A stretch of DNA of 64,000 nt from Aphrophora alni. Taxonomy: Eukaryota > Arthropoda > Insecta > Hemiptera > Aphrophoridae. Positions within the stretch are counted from its first letter, which is position 1. Each line of letters opens with the position of its first letter. The notes below the pieces were generated by a model, which ran no database searches, was not told the origin of the DNA, and saw only the letters and a program-made list of their open reading frames with translations. The stretch lies in assembly GCA_963513935.1 (NCBI GenBank), contig OY740773.1:105012639-105076638 (forward strand), given 5' to 3'. Both the position numbers and the translations under genes were made by a program. Below are positions 23,586-35,310 of this stretch, piece after piece.

Positions 23586-24181
23586 CATTGGATTTCCACT
23601 TCATTATTCGTCTATCCGCCATTTTGTTCTTCCACAAAAAACCTTATAAATCGAGTAGATAATATATTGAGTTCAGATTTGGTATTCATTGAAGTGGCTA
23701 TTTATTTTTGGATTATATACATCAAAACAAGCAAAAAATGTGAAATAACACTTAGACCAATTCTGTCTTTCTATCCGCCATTTTGTTCTTTTACAAAAGG
23801 CATGATAACTCCAGATATTTATACGCATTTTGTATGTTACCTTTTACAAGAGTACCAAACACAACAAAAATATATATAATTTCCAAAATGGTGGCTGTTT
23901 AATACTTTTAGAGTGAAATATCTTCCAAACCGTTAAATTTTACAAAAATAAACAGCAGTCATTTTCAAAATTATAAAAATAAAGTATTTGAGTTGGTAAA
24001 CTTGTCAAACGTTACATATAAAATGCTTATAAATTTCTGGAGTTATCATGGTTTTTGTAAAAGAACAAAATGGCGGATAGATCCTTCTAAAACGGACTAT
24101 CTGCTAATTGAAATTTTTTGTTTATTTTGATGTACATAATCCGAAAATGAATATCTAGTTCACTTTTTTCTGTACACTCTG
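23478..24181. mobile_element. Mariner-type MITE, ~704 bp, flanked by TA
   Basis: The left end CAGGGCGTCACGAAAACG (23478 onward) and the right end, read inverted from 24181 as CAGAGTGTACAGAAAAAA, are followed by matching stretches (GACTAGCTATTCGTTTTCGG versus GAACTAGATATTCATTTTCGG-like sequence). TIRs are about 50 bp, and TA lies outside both ends (23476-23477 and 24182-24183). The interior has repeated CGCCATTTTGTTCTT blocks, two plus near 23616 and 23775 and one inverted near 24063, and a (TA)n run at 23538-23580. The 127-codon frame at 23496-23879 crosses this element and is not a gene. No transposase. Confidence 0.8.
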
Positions 24182-24630
24182 TATAAATAATATTCAAACA
24201 AATTATTACAGTAATAATAAAAAAAAATTTAATGGAAAAATTACATTCGTAGAGATATAATCAATTGTGACATATGTATACAAACGCAGATGTCCTTTGT
24301 AGGTCATTGATAATCCAATGTAAGGAAAGATCTACGCTAAGCTAGATATTCATTCTTATAGATTATTTGTATAAAAATAATAATCAATGTAAAGCTTTAC
24401 CAAGTTATAAAACCTTCATTGTTATTATTGTAAATAATATAGCTTTTATATGAAAGAAAACAAAATACTTAGTTTGGTAAAGTACCTCCATCAGACTGTT
24501 AGATCATTAAGAAAACTGATTGAATTTAGTCCGATCAAACACCAAGAATCGTTCATTAATTTGCGTTTAGTCTTAGAGACTTGGTGAGAATAATTAATAG
24601 TCTAACGTTTGCAGACTTACAACAAATGTT
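24182..24630. other. AT-rich DNA, no gene seen
   Basis: No supported feature was found. Confidence 0.4.
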
Positions 24631-24790
24631 TTACGATTGAGGTTAGGTAGGCGTTTATTGTTTGGTTTGTTGTCAGAGTTGGAAAACAGTCTTTTCATTA
24701 GATAAGTGTGTTGTTGTTTAGGAAATTTTTTAACGGTTACGATTGAGGTTAGGTTGGCTTTTATTATTTGGTTTGTTGTCAGAATTGTAA
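24631..24790. repeat. ~106-bp direct duplication
   Basis: TTACGATTGAGGTTAGGTNG followed by GCNTTTATTNTTTGGTTTGTTGTC occurs near 24631 and again near 24737. Confidence 0.7.
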
Positions 24791-25480
24791 AGCCCAAGTT
24801 TAGTAGTAATTGTAGAAAGTATCAACGTCGAAATTTACAATGAAACGTACAGATAATTTTTTATTTTTTAGAAAAATCCAAATCTCTAAATTATTGTTAT
24901 GAAGTTATATTGGCTAAATTAGTGTTATTAATTTATTATAATACCATCCATAACATCAATATTAACTTAGAACACTTTCAGCTAGATGAAGAGAAAAAAT
25001 AGCTAAATCTACACAAGAACCTGAATGAGCAATTTACCTCTTGATAATTGGAGAAAAATAGTATACATATAATAACATTTTTTTAAGTATCTGTATAAAA
25101 GTGTAATAAAGTTAATTTAGAAATTACTGCATTTTTTTGTAATAAAATATTTTGAATTAAATTATGTTAATAACTGAATGATATAGAAACTAAATAATCA
25201 TACCAAGTTTTAATATTGTATTGTAAACATAAACGAATTCTGTAACATACTCAAGGTCACTGCTCAGGCTGCATCTCACTAATGTAGCCTACTCCTGCTT
25301 TTTGCATCCCTCAGCTGTATTCAAAGTAACACCACTTATAACTCTACAACCTGTGAGAGATTTTATAATTCTTAAAAAATGTAATATTTTAATTACATGC
25401 CAACTTTGTTATTGATAAAATGTGTTTTCAATTAAAGTGTCAACAACAGAGTAGAATATAAATTATCTCCTAATGTGTGC
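24791..25480. other. AT-rich DNA, no gene seen
   Basis: No supported feature was found. Confidence 0.4.
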
Positions 25481-25545
25481 ATTACATTTAGAGGATCGCC
25501 TTGTATTACATTGTATGATGGAACTGGGTAAGCACCATGATGGAG
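25481..25545 (+). repeat. R1 3' terminus
   Basis: TTTAGAGGATCG, TTGTATTACATTGTATGATG, then ACTGGGTAAGCACCATGATG. Only the last about 65 bp of the R1 module is recognisable. Confidence 0.65.
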
Positions 25546-26065
25546 TCCTACAAGTTGTTTATCTTTCTATAAAGTAAACTAGTTTTTATTCGGAAACTAC
25601 ATTTTAGTTTTCGAAATTGAAACATGAAATTTTTCCATTATTACCACAAAATTCGCATGAAGTCATTTCCATAGAATTCCAAAAAGCCAATAATCACGGA
25701 ATCTTCATAATTTAAGCACAGTTATTTAGGAGATAAAATTTACCAACTTTTTTGTGTCTTGTAAATATTTTGTAAAATTTACGGATTTTGAGATATTGAG
25801 ATTTAGACATTTTAAATGGGCGCCATTTTGAAATGATACAAAGTATAACCTTGATATTCCATACCAAAGGGTCTTTAGATGTAATACATGTACAAACACA
25901 AACAGGTAGGTAGACGGAAAACCAAACATTTAGGACATACCTTCATATGAACTTTTTTCTAACTTTTTTGTATGAGGAATTATATCCCAAAGTCCTGAAA
26001 GGTTTTTTGAATGAATACTTCTTTACGCCCGGTAGGCAATTTTTGGGTGCTGTTAAATCGATGTG
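25546..26065. other. AT-rich DNA, no gene seen
   Basis: Contains GGGCGCCATTTTGAAATGAT near 25818, similar to a block found inside several mariner-type elements here (near 37793, 42347 and 53993). It is perhaps an old element. Confidence 0.35.
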
Positions 26066-26139
26066 GTGAAAGGAAAAAATCGTCACGAAAATGACGTCAC
26101 GAGTGAAAGGAAAAATCCGTCACGAAAATGAAGTCACGA
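26066..26139. repeat. 37-bp tandem duplication with a CRE palindrome
   Basis: GTGAAAGGAAAAAATCGTCA and GTGAAAGGAAAAATCCGTCA start 37 bp apart, each followed by CGAAAATGA(C/A)GTCACGA. The first unit holds a full TGACGTCA (26092-26099). Confidence 0.75.
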
Positions 26140-27124
26140 TATCTATCAGCTGAGGCTTAAATAAAGTAAACATCAGAGATATCCAGTTAAAACAGCTGAT
26201 TATTTTTCTATGTAAAATTGAATTCAGCTGGACTTATGTAGAGGACATATTGGTTTGCTGTTATGCATTAAATTAATTTTTTTTTAATCTTGGTAATTTA
26301 CTAAAATACACAAGAGCATTTCTTTATTTAACACTCTGTATATTGGAAACTATTTGCTCATTTTTAAGCAAAACCACTAAAACGTGTACCAACATAGAAA
26401 ATCAAACTGCATACAAATCGGATCAGCGGTTCTTGCGTTACGAGTTACGACAAATTATAGAGACATTGCTTTTAATGTAAGTAAAAATCAAGAGATTTAA
26501 AACACACTCCTCCATTTTAATTTATTAACACATATTGCCATAAGAACAACAAACTTCAAACATCCCATAAAGGTAACAATAATCCCCACTTTCCCTCTTA
26601 AATATTGGCCTTCATTCAATAATAATCACAAAGTAAAAGCGCCCTCTAGACATACAATATTGTATTGATTAATTGTGCAACTATGCAACAATGTAATTAC
26701 CTGCAACATAACCTTGAACGACCTTCGTCTGACATTTTTAGTAAGTAAAATAAGCCTAATATTTAATAAACCAGGAAACAATGTATTCCCCAACAGGTTT
26801 TAATATAGTCGGATAAAATATGGAAATTATTCAAAACAAACGGCATATTTGAGGGAGATAGAAGATCATTTTGAAAATACAATTTTTTTATACGTTATAC
26901 AGCTTCATGTGTTTATCATTTGTCTGTATTTTTAATATAAACACTATACTTCGTTTGACATAAAGTTGGCAGTGTTGTTAACGGTTTGAGACTCACCTAC
27001 TAACCGTCTTAAAAACATTGTACGTGTATATTTTATTTTAAATACCGCCGTTATTAGAGTATTCAAGGGCTTGTGGTGTTTATTTTATTTTATTCTTTTT
27101 TTAAAAGTAAATATTATTTCGTTT
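26140..27124. other. AT-rich DNA, no gene seen
   Basis: No supported feature was found. Confidence 0.4.
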
Positions 27125-27345
27125 TTTAAACAATAAAGACAGAATGAATGTTACGAAAACACTGCATTAACTTTCCCACTCATCCTTACCCTCCAAAAAA
27201 ATAATAACCAAACAAAACTATTTAATAACCTAACCTAAAAATCTCAGATCGGTAGTTGTCAGTCAAAATGCGAAAATCAAACGCGGATGCTGTTTAAAAA
27301 AAATACAATTAAATAATCCCCTAAACTTCCTTCACCTGTGTCATA
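27125..27345 (+). repeat. R2 copy
   Basis: CACTGCATTAACTTTCCCAC, CTCAGATCGGTAGTTGTCAG, CGCGGATGCTG and CACCTGTGTCATAAAC follow R2 order. Confidence 0.5.
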
Positions 27346-27369
27346 AACAAGTCCACAAATTTTATTGTT

Positions 27370-27565
27370 TTTATTATTTAACGGTGAAAAACCTCTCAGT
27401 TTTTAATAAAACGAAGAATGTAACATAAAATAAAAACCTCACCCTCGAATGCTTCAAACTCGGAAGAGACAAGAGTTGGTCGAAATCTATAGGAAAGAGA
27501 AAGAAAGGGATCTAACCCAAGATTATATGAAAAACATAGATCCAGTTAAGTACCCTCTAGTTTCC
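27370..27565 (+). repeat. R6 copy
   Basis: AACGGTGAAAAACCTCTC, ACAAGAGTTGGTCGAAATCT, GGGATCTAACCCAAGATTAT and ATAGATCCAGTTAAG match R6 copies near 46900, 62800 and 63245 (plus) and 52850, 56895 and 59275 (minus). The 79-codon frame at 27449-27688 spans it, but the frame is broken in every sister copy, so it is not called as a gene. Confidence 0.5.
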
Positions 27566-27735
27566 CGGCCATATTCACTATTCATAAACTCGTATGGTAA
27601 ATCGAGTAACAATTTACGTCATAAAGATTGCATTAAATCAAGCATTAAAAATTGTATTCTGAAAATAAAAACAAAAATACAAATATAGCAATTATTATTA
27701 ATGAGTTAACTTATAAATTTTTTTGTGTGTTTCAG

Positions 27736-27795
27736 GTAATATAACAGTTTCGATTGAAGCACTTCCTGCACCTGGCATTAGTATGTAAGACTCTG
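27736..27795 (+). other. Possible short exon (60 nt)
   Basis: A pyrimidine-rich acceptor (TTTTTTTGTGTGTTTCAG, AG at 27734-27735) precedes it and a weak donor, CTG|GTAAAT at 27795/27796, follows. Two readings are possible. In one, it is a 5' untranslated exon spliced to the exon at 28384. In the other, it is a terminal coding exon: the third frame reads NITVSIEALPAPGISM and then stops at 27784-27786, with AATAAA signals at 27900 and 27911 and GT-rich sequence after them. Neither can be proven from sequence alone. No protein family was recognised. Confidence 0.25.
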
Positions 27796-27899
27796 GTAAA
27801 TATAAATTTTGATTGTTTATTTTCTTTTATCTTCTATTGTTTGTATGTTTTAATTTGGTTTGGTTTACAATCTTGTTTATGTTTTTATATATTTCGTAA

Positions 27900-27916
27900 A
27901 ATAAATTTAAAATAAA
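27900..27916 (+). terminator. Possible polyadenylation signals
   Basis: AATAAA at 27900-27905 and 27911-27916, followed by CTGTGTGTACAATTGTCC, a GT-rich element. In DNA this AT-rich, AATAAA is frequent by chance; it matters only if the terminal-exon reading of 27736 holds. Confidence 0.2.
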
Positions 27917-28383
27917 CTGTGTGTACAATTGTCCTCGCTACTTGTTGGAAGCGTTAATAATCCGACTATTGCTCCAATTCAGTACCAGTCAGATATAAGT
28001 TACACCAAACTGTAAATTTATTTACAAATAAATGTAAATGAAAACGCAAGGAACTGTTTCTTATTTATTGTTAAGGTTAAATTACTTGTAAAAATTTGAG
28101 AATTTTGTATTTTTACCTTTGTTTTTTTATTAGACTAAAATTAATTCTGAAAAACAATGCTTTAAATAACATTATAAAATCAATTTCACAAACCCGAAGA
28201 ACAGGAAAACAAGAATTATTCAAATTTAAAAACATTCGTAAACTCTTTTTAATGGTAGTTTCGTAAAGTTTTGTCGTAAAATAAACAAATTAAAAAAAAC
28301 CCAATTAAAAATAAACTTTAATTTGTCTCAATACTAAACATGGAAAACTCTTGTCTCTATATATATATATGTTTTTCTATCAG

Positions 28384-28515
28384 CAATATTTCCAACCCTT
28401 TCTCCGGTTTGTTATGCAAATCACTTTGTTAGCTCTTATTCTTTATTTCTCTGGTGCGGTACCTGTTTACTCTTATTTGTCTGATAGTGGAATGGAGTTC
28501 AGTAATAGGAAGGAG
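28384..28515 (+). CDS. Candidate first coding exon with signal peptide (partial gene)
   Basis: An acceptor-like TTTTTCTATCAG ends at 28383 and the exon runs to a consensus donor, GAG|GTAAGT, at 28515/28516. The ATG at 28414 opens exactly 34 codons to the donor, phase 0. The peptide starts MQITLLALILYFSGA, a two-residue n-region and a hydrophobic core, continues VPVYSYLSDSG, and ends MEFSNRKE. That is the pattern of a cleavable signal peptide followed by a polar mature start, so a secreted or type I membrane protein is inferred. The ATG at 28351 is in frame, but it lies upstream of the acceptor and gives a poorer leader. No matching second exon was identified, so the rest may lie beyond a long intron or outside the window. 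The protein family is not recognised. Chance is a real alternative given the short length. Confidence 0.4.
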
Positions 28516-28786
28516 GTAAGTCCACTTTGGTAACAGAATTTCTATTGGAGCACTTTTCACAAATACAATTGTTTTTTTTTCTGTAGTTGTACAAAGAAAT
28601 GTATTTTACCCGACCAGTATATAAAGTATAGAGTAATTGTGGTATTTGGAAATATTTCTACCTCGATTTTTTGACTGGTTTTTAACGTTTTATAATCTCT
28701 GGAAACTAAAAATATGATATAGCGGTGATTTAAAAAAGTTTTTTGTTCATACAACGTGTGTTATTGAACGTAACGCATTAAATTTA

Positions 28787-29253
28787 CCTAACTTAACCCA
28801 ACCCAACCTAACCTAACCTACCCCAACCTAACTCAACCTAACCTAACCTAACCTAACCTAACCTAACCTAACTTAACCCAACCTAACCTAACCTAACCTA
28901 TCCCAACCTAACATAACCTAATCCAACCCAACCTAACCTATCCCAAACTAACATAACTTAATCCAACCCAACCCAACCTAACCTAACCTATCCTATCCTA
29001 TCCCAACCTCACCTAACCTAACCTATCTCAACCTAACCTAACCTAACTTAACCTAACCTATCCTAATCTAACTTAACATAACTTAACCTAACCTAACCTA
29101 TCCCGAACTAACATAACTTAATCTAACCTAACCTAATCTATCCCAACCTCACCTAACCGAGCCCAACCTAACTTAACCTAACCTAACTTAACCCAACCCA
29201 ACCTAACCTAACCTATCCCAACCTAACCTAACCTAACCTAACCTAACCTCACC
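28787..29253 (-). repeat. (CCTAA)n array, i.e. TTAGG on the minus strand
   Basis: About 465 bp of CCTAA with recurring variants (CCCAACC, TATCCC, ACATAAC, AATCCAACC). Variant blocks such as CTATCCCAAACTAACATAAC repeat, showing amplification of long units. R1 sequence follows at 29270 on the plus strand, so relative orientation here is opposite to the arrays at 10251 and 22411. Confidence 0.96.
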
Positions 29254-29269
29254 TTCGAGGTCAGGTAAG

Positions 29270-29545
29270 TCCGAGACACTGACACAAGCGAAGCGAGTTG
29301 CGATTTTTTAACGTAAACAAGGCTCGTTAGAGCTTAGCCGACGACAAAAAACTAATGTACACAATTTCAACATTCAGAAACCCTGTGTAACAACTGTTTT
29401 AAACAAACTTGTCTACTGGATAAGACCTCTTTATCTACCAATACAATTTAATATTTCCTACAAGGCTCAGGAAACCAACTTTTGGGCGTTACATTTATAG
29501 GATCTGCATTGTATGATTGGGCTGGGTAGGTACCATAATGGAGGC
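29270..29545 (+). repeat. R1 module
   Basis: CACTGACACAAGCGAAGCGA, ACACAATTTCAACATTCAGA, GATAAGACCTCTTTATCTAC, ATTTCCTACAAGGCTCAGG, and terminus GGGCTGGGTAGGTACCATAA. The 69-codon frame at 29517-29726 begins in this repeat and is not supported as a gene. Confidence 0.7.
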
Positions 29546-30120
29546 CACCAACCTGATGATGACTGGGAGTTTTGCACCTTTAAACAACAAGGGAAAATCC
29601 AAATTTACCGTAGAATATACATTGGATAAAAGAAAGCAACTAACGCTGCCTATCGTCAAATCATCTAATCATACGCGCTGTTACGTAACATTATGTTTTA
29701 TTCATGAGACAAAAACGTTCTGTTAATCTGCCTCCTCTCACGTAATATGCACTCACGTTTATTAATCGTGATTTCAATTTAAAGGTCAAAGAAAACATTT
29801 AATTTAGTGAGCATTGCTTCCTGGTAGAATAAGTTCTGCCATCTGGCGGAAAGAAAGGTCGATTGATAGGAAATTTTGCGATTTTTCGTGAAAGGATGTT
29901 ATTATTAGGATGATCGAATGAAAAATTAATTTAGTAGTTTGCAAAACGGTGGGTTGAAACCAAAAGGTTAAAAATCTGCATGATTTTTTGTTGTTTCAAA
30001 TACGGTCCTATTTTGAGTGATAAAACTATTTTGATAACTTCGATGCAGAGAAAAATATTAACTACATAAAGAATGTTTGGGATTTTCGTATGACGTCATC
30101 GTTCTTAGTAACAACTTGAT
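29546..30120. other. AT-rich DNA, no gene seen
   Basis: TGACGTCA (CRE palindrome) is at 30091-30098. No gene is supported. Confidence 0.4.
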
Positions 30121-31265
30121 TGGGTCCATTATAGTACTTACCCAGCCGTATCATGCAGTATAATACAAGCGGAGGCTTTAAATATAATGCCTAAACGTTA
30201 GTTTATTGGGCATTGTAGAAAATTTTAAATTGTATTGGTAGATCAAGGGTAATTATGTGTCAATACTTACTTTTTTTTATGTAAAAACGTGTCTCGTACA
30301 TCTGTACAGTTCGTAAAATGTAGCCTGACCTCTGTCACTGAGATGCGCAGTCGTCTCTGCGCCGGTTGATGTAGTGGGGGAAACACTGAGCTCAGTCTTG
30401 CAGTGAGTTTTGTACTGTACGTATTGTGCATTTCAAAAACATTGGTTTGTTGTGTTGTGATGGAAAGTGAAAACATTAGGAAGAAAATTGGTTGGAGTAA
30501 AGTCCTCAAGTCAATCTCTCCAAGTCATATGAAATGTGTATCGTTTTATGAAACAAGAACCCGAGAACAGATGAGCTATTTTAGCGAACATGAAGTTAAA
30601 AACCAACTTTATTAAAAAACGAACCTACTATAAAATTTTTTGAAAATTTATCGCCCTTTTTAAAAATGATTTTTTTTTTTGTTAGCAGGTTTGTCTAATT
30701 GTTTGTAAATCTAACCCTCAATACCAAATTTAAACACTATTCATTTTTGAAAATGGGGAGCAATTTTGCAACTCAAATAAGAATTTTTCTGGTTAGAAAG
30801 TGTATCCGTTATTTTCACAGAGGTTAAGACGTGACAACATAAACGTTGACAACTGATTGGAGCTGAGTCAATGTCTCTATCAGCTGTAGCAGTTAGTTAT
30901 GACATCACTTCTCCATCGCCTGCAACTTTCCCTAAAGTCCAGACTACACCTTAAGGACTGTATAAAAGATTCTCCAATCGCTTTACTAGAGTCTCTCTTC
31001 TAGAGAGCGTCAAGAGTGAAGAAGCCTTCACTCGCTACGCTCGTCTGTATAACTCGTCACTACCGGATGTCGTAACTATACGAATATAATTTGTTTTGAA
31101 GGTCAAGGCTATAAATTAAATTTTTGACAATAACTTCGCTATTTTTCATCGTAGAGAGGTGAGGTTGGTACTACTGCATCCAGAATTGAAATCTGCAAAT
31201 TTATATCTAATTTGGCGTGTTATAAGTTGAGTAATAACAAGAGATATGAACAAAAAACTGTTTAA
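30121..31265 (-). repeat. R1 module in minus orientation, interrupted
   Basis: The inverted terminus CATTATAGTACTTACCCAGC starts near 30127. AATTGTATTGGTAGATCAAG follows at about 30230. The 5' blocks (CACTCGCTACGCTCGTC at 31021, TCGTAGAGAGGTGAGGTTGG near 31150) resume after about 750 bp of unrelated sequence. Confidence 0.6.
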
Positions 31266-31985
31266 AATCGTCAACATATTTACTTTCATTTTTCTGAATT
31301 CTATATGAGCACACCATACCAAATTTCATGTTCCTATTTTAATATTTGTGGGCGTTATAATTCATACGTTGAAATGATCAGTCGAAAAAGGACGTCTAAA
31401 TTTGTTACGACTGCAGACTTCGTATACTGGGAATGTAAATCACAAAATACATTAAATGTATATTATTATTCAAAACATAAACCCCGCACAATACTGTTGC
31501 TATATTTGCTTCGCACACAATGAAATTAGCACCAGTTTAAAGTTTCTTGTGTGCACTGTGAAACATTTGTTTCTAAACTTGTATTTATTCAAGTCATTGT
31601 TGCCTGACGTCGCGAGAGGTCGCCCCCCAGACTATTTAACATGCACACAGTGTTCTGAGACGACAAACACCGGTTCACAATGGATCCGTTGCAATATTTA
31701 GCGGCAGGAGGATTTAATTTTGAGAGAAATGTGAATCGTATTGAAACTGTTTTGAAAACTGTGTAACATAACCTCAAAATTAAATATTAAAGATTTGTTT
31801 TATTTAAAAGACGCAGTACCATCTGGGGGGGGGGTAGTGAATACGCGAGTGGCAATACCGAGACAGCCTAGCTGGATCTACACCTCTGTCAGGTAGTCTT
31901 CCATTAAATCCGTCTCTTTATCTTTCCTGAAGATCTGTTCTTTTCGTCGAACAGGAACAACTTTTGTTTATATAAGGAGAAGTTT
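31020..31985. repeat. Left arm of large inverted duplication
   Basis: Near-identical reverse complement of 38495-39425 over about 0.95 kb. Both arms share a pure G/C run (31827 and 38632), R6-like sequence (31865-31965) and an R1 5' part. Frames inside, for example 31456-31701, differ between arms by stops and have no domain. Confidence 0.85.
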
Positions 31986-32049
31986 GGAGTCCATTTCGAG
32001 AAATTATGTTTCTTTTTCACCCTAAATTAAACAACCCTATAGCTAATTT

Positions 32050-32300
32050 TGTATGCTTTTTACCAATAACTTTCGAACCGACCTTTCTGGAGGAATGGCA
32101 ACCAAGTCCTATTTCGGACCCTCAGAGGCTAAACTTGAACAAAATTTGATCAAAATCGTTTTAGCCGATTTTGAGAAAATCGTAATTTTGTGTTTCTTTA
32201 AACAGCTCCAAATTTTGAGTTGTCGAGAAAATGTAAAACCGTGTAAGATATGGAATAAATCTGCCCTCATACAAATATTTATTAAAATTTGTCCACGGTT
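32050..32300 (+). repeat. R3 copy
   Basis: CCTCAGAGGCTAAACTTGAA, CAAAATTTGATCAAAATCGT and AGCCGATTTTGAGAAAATCG. The 92-codon frame here is a translation of this repeat. Confidence 0.5.
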
Positions 32301-32318
32301 TTTGATTCACGATAATTA

Positions 32319-33682
32319 TCTCTATATATAAAAATTAAAACCCACTGACTGATCACGAAATATCTGGATTCAAGAAGCCAAGAGCTATGAATGTTTTTAA
32401 CATGGTTTTGGGTAGATCTGTAGACGCGTACTAAGAAAATGGTTTTAAAATTGTCCACTCCAAGGGTGATATTTTACCCCTAAAGCATATCTCTTTATCC
32501 AAGATGTCTAGAGCTATGAATTTTTAAACATGGTTTTAGGTAGATCTGTAGACGCGTACTAAGAAAAAGGTTTTAAAATTGTCCACTCCAAGGGCGTTTT
32601 TTACTCTTAAAGCATATCTCTGGATCCAAGAAGCCTAGAATTATGAATTTTTTAAACATGGTTTGGTGTAGGTCTGTAGACTAAACTTGTATTAAGAAAG
32701 GGCTTTGAAATGTTCCACTCCAAGGGTGTTTTTTACCCCTAAAGCATATCTCTGTATCCAAGAAGCCTAGAGCTATGAATGTTTTTAACATCGTTTGTGG
32801 TAGGTTTGTAGACGCTTACCTATAAAAGAGTTTAAAAATGTTCCACTCCAAGGTTGTTTTTTTAAGCCTAAAGCATATCTCTGGATCCAAGAAGTCTAGA
32901 GCTATGAATGTTTTTAACATGGTTTTGGGTAGATCTGTAGACGCGTACTAAGAAAATGGTTTTAAAATTGTCCACTCCAAGGGTGATATTTTACCCCTAA
33001 AGCATATCTCTTTATCCAAGATGTCTAGAGCTATGAATTTTTAAACATGGTTTTAGGTAGATCTGTAGACGCGTACTAAGAAAAAGGTTTTAAAATTGTC
33101 CACTCCAAGGGTGTTTTTTACTCTTAAAGCATATCTCTGGATCCAAGAAGCCTAGAATTATGAATTTTTTAAACATGGTTTGGTGTAGGTCTGTAGACTT
33201 GTATTAAGAAAGGGCTTTGAAATGTTCCACTCCAAGGGTGTTTTTTACCCCTAAAGCATATCTCTGTATCCAAGAAGCCTAGAGCTATGAATGTTTTTAA
33301 CATCGTTTGTGGTAGGTTTGTAGACGCGTACCTATAAAAGGGTTTAAAAATGTTCCACTCCAAGGTTGTTTTTTTAAGCCTAAAGCATATCTCTGTATCC
33401 AAGAAGCCTAGAGCTATGAATGTTTTTAACATCGTTTGGGGTAGGTCTGTAGACGCTTATTAAGAAAGGGCTTTGAAATGTTCCACTCCAAGGTCGTTTG
33501 TTATCCCTGAAACTAGTATCATATCTTTGTTATTTATGGGTCGGTTTAGATCAAAATTGGTGTGTTGCTATATTTGGGAATAATTTATTTCCATAGCACC
33601 AACATTAGAGTTCTACCAGAAAACTTATTTCCTTATAAAACTATCTCAACTATACCTAGGTGAATCTGGAACCATCAGCTAG
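32319..33682 (+). mobile_element. Helitron-like element carrying the 126-bp array, copy 2
   Basis: The element starts TCTCTATATATA at 32319 after an A (32318) and may end CTAG at 33679-33682 before a T (33683). 5'-TC, 3'-CTRR and insertion between A and T are Helitron hallmarks, but the hairpin expected before CTAG is weak. Inside, about 9 units of the 126-bp repeat run from 32389 to 33525, antiparallel to copy 1. A block of 4 units is duplicated: CATGGTTTTGGGTAGATCTG is at 32401 and 32918, a period of 517 bp. It encodes no Rep/helicase, so it would be non-autonomous. Confidence 0.6.
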
Positions 33683-33683
33683 T

Positions 33684-34464
33684 GTGCTTATAAAAATTTT
33701 AAAATGTATAAGTTCTGTCCCTTTACCTTAAAATGTAATTTCACCAATACACATCTCTTTCTTGAAAGTACACTCTCGCCTGCTATATTGTCTATTCTTC
33801 AGATTTTCACTATTAATCTGAACCCAGCGCGTCAAGAAATTCAATATTACAATCTACTCTTCCAGGTTTCCTCGGCTATTTGAGTGTTTTCTTTCGAAAA
33901 CGCCAGAGAAGAAAGGGATAAATCTGGAGATCGAATGGGCTAAAGTCACTTTCAATCATGTTTGAAATAACACAATGTAAATAAAAAGAACGGTTGCTTA
34001 GCAACAATGCCAAGTTTAGCGTGTCACAAAGAATATTGTGAGAGTTTGTTTTACTTCTTGAATTTAAGTTGAATCTTAGTGAAAACGTTTAAGAGATATT
34101 TATTTACTTTAAAACTTCGGAGATCGATAAATATTACTATTTACCGGTACAAAATCGTTCGGTAACTATTTCACTATCAGGTTTTTACCGAAATATCTTG
34201 CTAACTGACAATATTTTACAATGCAACCTTTTAAAGATAAAATAAGTTAGTTTCAGTTTAGGTTAGATCACATGTTTCTGTTAGATTAGTGAAATGAATC
34301 TAACAGCTTGACTGATTTAAAAGAAAAAAACCTATATTAGCATACATACCATAATGTTCTCATGCTATACTAAATTTATTTTAAAACAATTCAAAATTAA
34401 GTGGAAGATATATGACTAAAATAATATGGATAGTTTTTTAATATTTTTTTCCTATTGATGCTAG
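33684..34464. other. AT-rich DNA, no gene seen
   Basis: No supported feature was found. Confidence 0.4.
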
Positions 34465-34832
34465 CTTAACCTAACAGTGTTGTGCTAAACGATCCTAACC
34501 TAACCAAACCTAAATTTGTTATCCTAACCTAACCTAACCATGTTATCCCAACCTAACCAAAATCTAACTTTGTTATCTTAACCTTACGCAACCTAGTTTT
34601 GTTATTCTCAGCGATCCTAACCTTACATTATTATCCTAACCTAACTCAACCTTACTTTGATATCCTAACCTAACCTATTCTAACTTTGTTATTCTAACCT
34701 AACCTACCCTAACTTCGTTATCCTAACCCAACCAAAATCTAACTTTGTTAACCTAACCTAACTTAACCTAACTTTGTTATCCTAACCTCTAACCTAACCT
34801 AACCTAAATTTGTTATCCTAATCTAGCTTTGC
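34465..34832 (-). repeat. Composite CCTAA minisatellite
   Basis: CCTAA blocks alternate with ACTTTGTTATCCTAACC about every 30-50 bp, at least 9 times. It is a mixed telomere-type repeat amplified with a non-telomeric spacer. Confidence 0.85.
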
Positions 34833-35310
34833 ATAAACTTTGCACAACCGATGGGCAACTCTTAGGATTTACTGATACATAAAAAATAATTTTAAGGTGA
34901 TAATATACCTGGAAATAAAGCTACATGAAAATCAGAACAGCTGTTCCTAATTCATAAGGTTACACACAGACAAGTTCTGTTTTATATACGTGGAAATATT
35001 ACATCGTCTAGAAAGAACACCGGAAACAAAATCTAATAACAATGCGATGACCATGACATAGGAGTACGCCCCCGTAGCTAAGGTGACCTGGAGTATGACC
35101 GGGGGACAGTGTGAGATGGTATATTTCTTAAAGCGTGGGCTATTAAACCAGTAGGTTGCAATGACAAAGGCGACCTGTGGTGAAGATTAAATCCATTCAT
35201 GCATAAGCTTACTCAATTGTTAGTTTGTAAGGAAAAAAAGTTAACAGTAGACTACCTAGCTGCCTACCTACTATCCAACCCACCATGTTGTTACTTTAAC
35301 AAGTTGATGG
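34833..35310. other. Unassigned stretch
   Basis: Around 35060-35110 lies an unusually GC-rich patch in which GCCCCCG and CGGGGG could pair. No gene or RNA could be assigned. Confidence 0.3.

Noticed and set aside
23496..23879. 127-codon frame
   Set aside because: Includes the (TA)n run (Ile-Tyr repeats) and lies wholly within a TIR-bounded MITE.
35060..35115. GC-rich patch with GCCCCCG and CGGGGG as a structured RNA
   Set aside because: The 6-7 bp pairing across a large loop is not enough, and there is no match to a known RNA class.
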